DNA of 64,000 bases from Leptospira perdikensis (GTDB lineage Bacteria > Spirochaetota > Leptospiria > Leptospirales > Leptospiraceae), in the NCBI RefSeq assembly GCF_004769575.1, contig NZ_RQGA01000014.1, positions 620,001-684,000 on the forward strand, written 5' to 3'. The position numbers and the translations under genes were made by a program. Below the pieces are notes generated by a model. That model saw only the letters and a program-made list of their open reading frames with translations. It ran no database searches and was not told the DNA's origin. Positions within the stretch are counted from its first letter, which is position 1. Every line of letters begins with the position of its first letter. This document shows positions 60,278 to 64,000 of the stretch, piece after piece.

Positions 60278-61322
60278 TTCGAATTCCTTTGAGTGCTAAC
60301 ATTCCACATGCGCCATTGATGTCCCGACCAGGACTCCTTCGGTTGAGAATGGGAGCTGTAGTTTTTGCTTTGAGATGCATTACAAAATCTTTGACTTCAT
60401 CATCTGTTGGTCTACGCCAACCGGTAAAATCAGTATTGAGTGGGATTACATTGATTTTACATTTGTTTACAGAACGTGCGATTTTTGCGAGTCGTTCCGC
60501 ATTATCACGACCCATATTGACATCAGGAATCATTACATATTCAAAAGTAATGGCCCGGTCGAGTTCCTTTGTAAACTTTTTAGCGGAATCAATCAATTTC
60601 TCTAACGGGTGTTTGTCGTTTACATCCATTATAGAAGAACGAGAATTAGGATTGGGGTGGTTCAGAGAGATTGCAAAATTAAACGGCTCTTTGTTTTCAA
60701 TAAAACGATTGATCCCAGTGGTCACACCTGCGGTTGAAATAGTGATCCGCAGTGCCCCGAGACCAAAACCTTCCTGATCACGAAGGATATGTGCCGCCTT
60801 CATCACAGAAAAATAATTGTGCATGGGTTCGCCCATTCCCATAAAAACGATATTAGTCGCGCGGTCCCCCACTAGGCGTTCAACTTGCAAAATTTGGTCG
60901 AGGATTTGCCAAGTGTGTAGATTGCCCTTGTATTCCAAAAGGCCCGTCGCGCAGAATTTACAATTGAGGGTACATCCAATTTGGGAAGAGATACAAATGG
61001 TTTTACGGCCACCATCACCTGAAGGAATCCAAACGGCTTCGATCTCTTTGTTTTCACCCACATAAAAAGTGAATTTCCGAGTCCCGTCCTCTTTGGAGGC
61101 CAAGTCTCTTCCGATTTCAATTTCCGGGTAGGAAGTATGTTGTTTTAGTTTTTCACGAGCTTCTTTAGAAAGTGTCGTGAACTGGTCTAAATTCGTATAA
61201 CGGCTCTTATAGATACCCGTATAAATTTGCGCTGCTCGGTATTTTTCCAGACCCAAGGAAACACATAACTCTTCTAGTTCTTTTTTGGTTTTCCCTTTGA
61301 GAACCGGTATTTCCTCTTTCAT
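60264..61322 (-). CDS. rlmN: 23S rRNA/tRNA adenine-C2 methyltransferase RlmN
   Basis: A radical-SAM methylase of A2503 in 23S rRNA and A37 in tRNAs. With the ATG at 61322 it is 352 residues, the usual length; a longer upstream frame is not convincing. Motifs: [18 protein letters not shown] (CxxxCxxC), [23 protein letters not shown], and a C-terminal NGACGML with the methyl-carrying Cys. The gene is divergent from the hydroxylase-type gene. Confidence 0.96.
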   Translation of the reverse strand: MKEEIPVLKGKTKKELEELCVSLGLEKYRAAQIYTGIYKSRYTNLDQFTTLSKEAREKLKQHTSYPEIEIGRDLASKEDGTRKFTFYVGENKEIEAVWIPSGDGGRKTICISSQIGCTLNCKFCATGLLEYKGNLHTWQILDQILQVERLVGDRATNIVFMGMGEPMHNYFSVMKAAHILRDQEGFGLGALRITISTAGVTTGINRFIENKEPFNFAISLNHPNPNSRSSIMDVNDKHPLEKLIDSAKKFTKELDRAITFEYVMIPDVNMGRDNAERLAKIARSVNKCKINVIPLNTDFTGWRRPTDDEVKDFVMHLKAKTTAPILNRRSPGRDINGACGMLALKGIRSETR

Positions 61323-61536
61323 ATGTTTGGATGATCCACCTTTAGCCAATCTTTTCGGTGCCCCCCGTAGGGACAAGAATTTCCGGCAATTCATTCAGTC
61401 TTACCCTAGAATCTCTTTAGGAACAAGTCTAAAATTGAATTCTAGAACGATTCTTAGTGAAATTACTGAATCTAAATGGACATTGACTTACATACAGAGA
61501 TTCAAAAGCCTAGTATCTAGTGAGGAAAATATACGA

Positions 61537-62856
61537 ATGAATAGCGACGCCTTTATGGAATATGCCTTTATCGTCATGGTCGCGCTGATAGGTATCGAAA
61601 TTTTTGTTTCCTACATCAAGGGAAAACAATACTACCGATTGAACGTTCTCATTGCTGATGTGAGTACGGGAGTCATTTTTGCATTGATTGGGGTGGTAAT
61701 TCTACTCGGAGCCCTTTATGTTTATGACCAAATCGAGAAAAACTTTTCACTTTCTACGCTTGGATACAATTTCTTTCCATTAGAAAGCCCAGTGAGTTTT
61801 TCACCGAGTTTTTCTGTGAACTGGTATGCATTGGGAGTTTGGAGTTTTACGATTGTCTTAGCTGATTTTATCTATTACTGGTTTCATAGACATTGCCATG
61901 AAATCAATTTGTTTTGGGCAACTCATGTCACTCACCACTCTACACAAGAAATGAATTTATCCGTTGCCTTTCGTGGGAATGGATTACAAAGAATATTCGA
62001 ATATATTTACTTTTTATCTATGGCACTGCTTGGAATTCCAGGAGCGATGTTTTTACTGAGCCACCGAATTCTCAAAGTATATCAATTTGTGGTCCACACT
62101 CGTTTCATCGGAAAACTAGGATTTTTGGAACAGTTTATGGTGACTCCCTCAAACCACAGAGTCCATCATGGAATCCAACCAAAATACATTGACCGCAATC
62201 ACGGTGGCATCTTTATCATTTGGGATCGTATGTTTGGATCCTTTGAATGGGAAGCGGAAGAACCTATCTACGGTTTAACAAAACCTGTCAATTCCTTCAA
62301 TCCGATCACAGTGAACCTCCATGTCTTCAAGGATATGTTTCTACAAATATTGCATTGTAAGTCTTTTGGTGATGTTTTTAAAACCATCTTTGGACCACCA
62401 GGTTGGAAACCGGCTTACTTAATCACAAGTGCTGATGCCGCCCCAGAACCGAACAAAGTCGTGAAGTACGATCCCAAACCTCCAATGGGTGTTATGATTT
62501 ATGTGGCACTCCAAGCGGCAGTTCTTATGGGAGTAGGTCTTGTGATTTGGAAGGTAGCAAAAATCAACCTAGAAAAAGATATGGTAACTCTTGGAATTTT
62601 ATCGATTGTGATTGTCTTCAGTTTGTTCTCCATTGATCGAACCATGGAGATGAAACGATGGTCGAGAAGAACTGAAGTGGTAAGGAACGTGCTCTTTATT
62701 TTGGCATTTGTTTCCGCACTGGTTTATTCCAATATTCCCAATATTGAAATCTTTGCCATCCCACTCATTGGCCTCTCGTTTGTATCCTTAGTTTGGATCA
62801 TCCTCAAACGAAAGACCTTCTTTGATTTGAGTAATATTTCTAATACTTGGTATTAG
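61537..62856 (+). CDS. Membrane fatty-acid hydroxylase / sterol-desaturase family protein (AGMO-like)
   Basis: A 439-residue di-iron membrane enzyme. The frame is open from 61285, but GAGGA about 9 bases before the ATG at 61537 sets the start. Histidine clusters are in place: FHRHCHE (HxxxH type), HVTHHSTQ, and NHRVHHG. The order and the EEPIYGLTKP segment recall alkylglycerol monooxygenase (TMEM195) and related bacterial proteins. A late helical domain (about 330-430) adds three more membrane segments. Substrate is a lipid, unknown. It overlaps the sulfatase gene by 17 bases tail to tail. Confidence 0.88.
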   Translation: MNSDAFMEYAFIVMVALIGIEIFVSYIKGKQYYRLNVLIADVSTGVIFALIGVVILLGALYVYDQIEKNFSLSTLGYNFFPLESPVSFSPSFSVNWYALGVWSFTIVLADFIYYWFHRHCHEINLFWATHVTHHSTQEMNLSVAFRGNGLQRIFEYIYFLSMALLGIPGAMFLLSHRILKVYQFVVHTRFIGKLGFLEQFMVTPSNHRVHHGIQPKYIDRNHGGIFIIWDRMFGSFEWEAEEPIYGLTKPVNSFNPITVNLHVFKDMFLQILHCKSFGDVFKTIFGPPGWKPAYLITSADAAPEPNKVVKYDPKPPMGVMIYVALQAAVLMGVGLVIWKVAKINLEKDMVTLGILSIVIVFSLFSIDRTMEMKRWSRRTEVVRNVLFILAFVSALVYSNIPNIEIFAIPLIGLSFVSLVWIILKRKTFFDLSNISNTWY

Positions 62857-64000
62857 ATCGAATCTCTTTTAGAACGGACTCCGAAGGGAACAAATGGTTC
62901 GACTTCAGGAGTTCGTCTCCAAAATTCAAAAAAGCCTTTGTTTTATCCCCATGTTTTTTACATAAATTGATATCTTGGTAACATAGACCAATATCAACAA
63001 ACGGCGGTTTGATGGTTTTTGTCTCACCTAAACCACCTGCAACTGATTGGTAATATAAAAAATCGTCTTCAATCCATCCAAAAATATTTCCGTATGCAAA
63101 ATAAGCTGACTGGCCCTTTACTTTTCTCAAGTCCCGACCCATTACACTAAAGTATACTTCCCTTTCCATAAATCCAAGTATGGTCGGAATTAAATCCAAT
63201 TGAGAAGTAAAATCCTCGCGTAGTTCCGATTTGATCTTTCCTGGAGCATAAATCAAAAGAGGAACATTCCGATCCTCATAATAATTGAGAAAACGATGGT
63301 GGCTATGGTCAGAGACAAAAAAGAAAATGGTGTCTTTAAAATAAGGAGCTTTTTTTGCTTTTTCCAAATATTCATTTAAAGCAAAATCTGCGTAATGAAG
63401 AACGTTTAGGTATTCGCTGTCTTGGGTTTCTTTTCCAAACAAACGATATTTTTCCTCTGGCACTTTATAAGGATAGTGAGTGGTTCCTGTATGAATTACC
63501 GAAACAATAGGTTTGTCTGGTTTTACAAGAAGGAGGCGTTTGTGCATGGCATCGAGTGAGGCTTCGTCCAAATAACTCCAAGGCCCTGTTTTGTATTCAG
63601 GAACTTTTTCTAATTCATTTTTACCGACCAGAGTGTCAAATCCCCAGTGGTACATGATACTTCCCTTATTATTAAAACTGAGATCGGTTCCTGTTACAAA
63701 AAGAGTTTCATACCCAATGGTTTTCGCAATATTTCCAAGTCCTGAAAAACGATTCAGGATTTGTGGCGTACGAACAGCCGTTAGACCTGGCCTATCAGGA
63801 ATTCCTCCCATTAGGGCCATAAGACCATTTGTGGTTCGTCCCCCACTTGCAAAAAAATTCTTAAAGAACATCCCTTGTCTTATGAGTTGATTAAAATAAG
63901 GTGTGACTACTTTCCCTTCTACCTTGCCCGTTCCAATGATATCAATGAACTTCCCCGTCCAACCTTCCAAAACAATGACAACAATATGAGGTAAAGGTTT
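62840..64000 (-). CDS. LTA-synthase/sulfatase-like phosphotransferase (5' truncated by window edge)
   Basis: The frame stays open to the right edge, so the N-terminus (probably membrane helices) is missing; the TTG at 63970 is internal. The alkaline-phosphatase-like fold is shown by PHIVVIVLEGWTG (metal Glu), SGGRTTNGLMALMGG with the expected nucleophile Thr, HTGTTHYPYK, and FFVSDHSHHR (metal Asp-His). Relatives transfer phosphoglycerol or phosphoethanolamine to envelope glycans and lipids. About 387 residues are seen. The exact donor and acceptor cannot be told. Confidence 0.88.
   Translation of the reverse strand, partial: KPLPHIVVIVLEGWTGKFIDIIGTGKVEGKVVTPYFNQLIRQGMFFKNFFASGGRTTNGLMALMGGIPDRPGLTAVRTPQILNRFSGLGNIAKTIGYETLFVTGTDLSFNNKGSIMYHWGFDTLVGKNELEKVPEYKTGPWSYLDEASLDAMHKRLLLVKPDKPIVSVIHTGTTHYPYKVPEEKYRLFGKETQDSEYLNVLHYADFALNEYLEKAKKAPYFKDTIFFFVSDHSHHRFLNYYEDRNVPLLIYAPGKIKSELREDFTSQLDLIPTILGFMEREVYFSVMGRDLRKVKGQSAYFAYGNIFGWIEDDFLYYQSVAGGLGETKTIKPPFVDIGLCYQDINLCKKHGDKTKAFLNFGDELLKSNHLFPSESVLKEIRSNTKY

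Noticed and set aside
61285..61536. Upstream extension of the hydroxylase gene
   Set aside because: It would overlap the 5' end of divergent rlmN; the ATG at 61537 has GAGGA upstream and starts directly before the first helices.

Overview
The window reads as a chromosomal segment of a spirochaete, most likely a saprophyte-type Leptospira. I infer this from the gene set and protein style: spirochaetal lipoboxes, an alternative complex III operon, a shortened SMC, a Maf-type motility glycosyltransferase, and a moderate (about 40 %) G+C content judged by eye. Species cannot be fixed without a database search. Coding density is very high. The longest stretches without a gene are about 250-270 bases (47527-47773, 55770-56042, 58044-58289), and what they hold is listed. 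I see no insertion sequence, CRISPR array, rRNA, tmRNA or prophage.

Left part (1-16747): the 3' end of glnA with its terminator, a tRNA-Met(CAT), a small secreted eight-cysteine protein, then smc back to back with a Maf/DUF115 glycosyltransferase. A leftward cluster follows (a two-module AAA/VWA protein, smpB, der, plsY and an unknown gene), mostly with 4-base overlaps. A rightward trio comes next (aminotransferase, prepilin peptidase, pdxH), then ribBA and a STAS-domain anti-anti-sigma-like gene.

Middle (16744-36029): a long leftward run with almost no spacing. It goes from alaS and yajQ through ftsK, lolA, a RodZ-like HTH/membrane protein, rimO, pgsA, trpD, yajC, an unknown gene, secD, secF and ribD to ribE. 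It joins envelope biogenesis (Sec export, lipoprotein carrier, phospholipid head group, cell shape), chromosome translocation and riboflavin synthesis. Upstream lie an MFS transporter and the ribosomal pair rplM-rpsI with a strong terminator.

Right-middle (36107-47594): thiL, pcnB, an M23 peptidase, doxX with a complete promoter/operator, lgt-echA, a previously untracked 51-residue protein with a near-perfect Shine-Dalgarno site, a TPR gene overlapping an SF1 helicase gene, a class III cyclase-like protein, a DoxX-like protein, and a MarR regulator overlapping a membrane protein gene.

Right part (47685-64000): a seven-gene leftward operon for alternative complex III (actA-actF) ending in an SH3-like lipoprotein. 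Then come a methyl-accepting chemotaxis protein, a GT39 glycosyltransferase, a second eight-cysteine (lipo)protein, rlmN, a membrane fatty-acid-hydroxylase-type enzyme, and a truncated sulfatase/LTA-synthase-like gene running off the right edge.

The observations I would follow up first are: the AAA-AAA-VWA protein whose second AAA module and VWA metal site look dead; the hidden 51-residue gene; the complex III operon with its extra lipoprotein; the matched pair of eight-cysteine exported proteins; the unknown protein inserted between yajC and secD; the apparently hinge-less SMC; and two strong palindromic operators.
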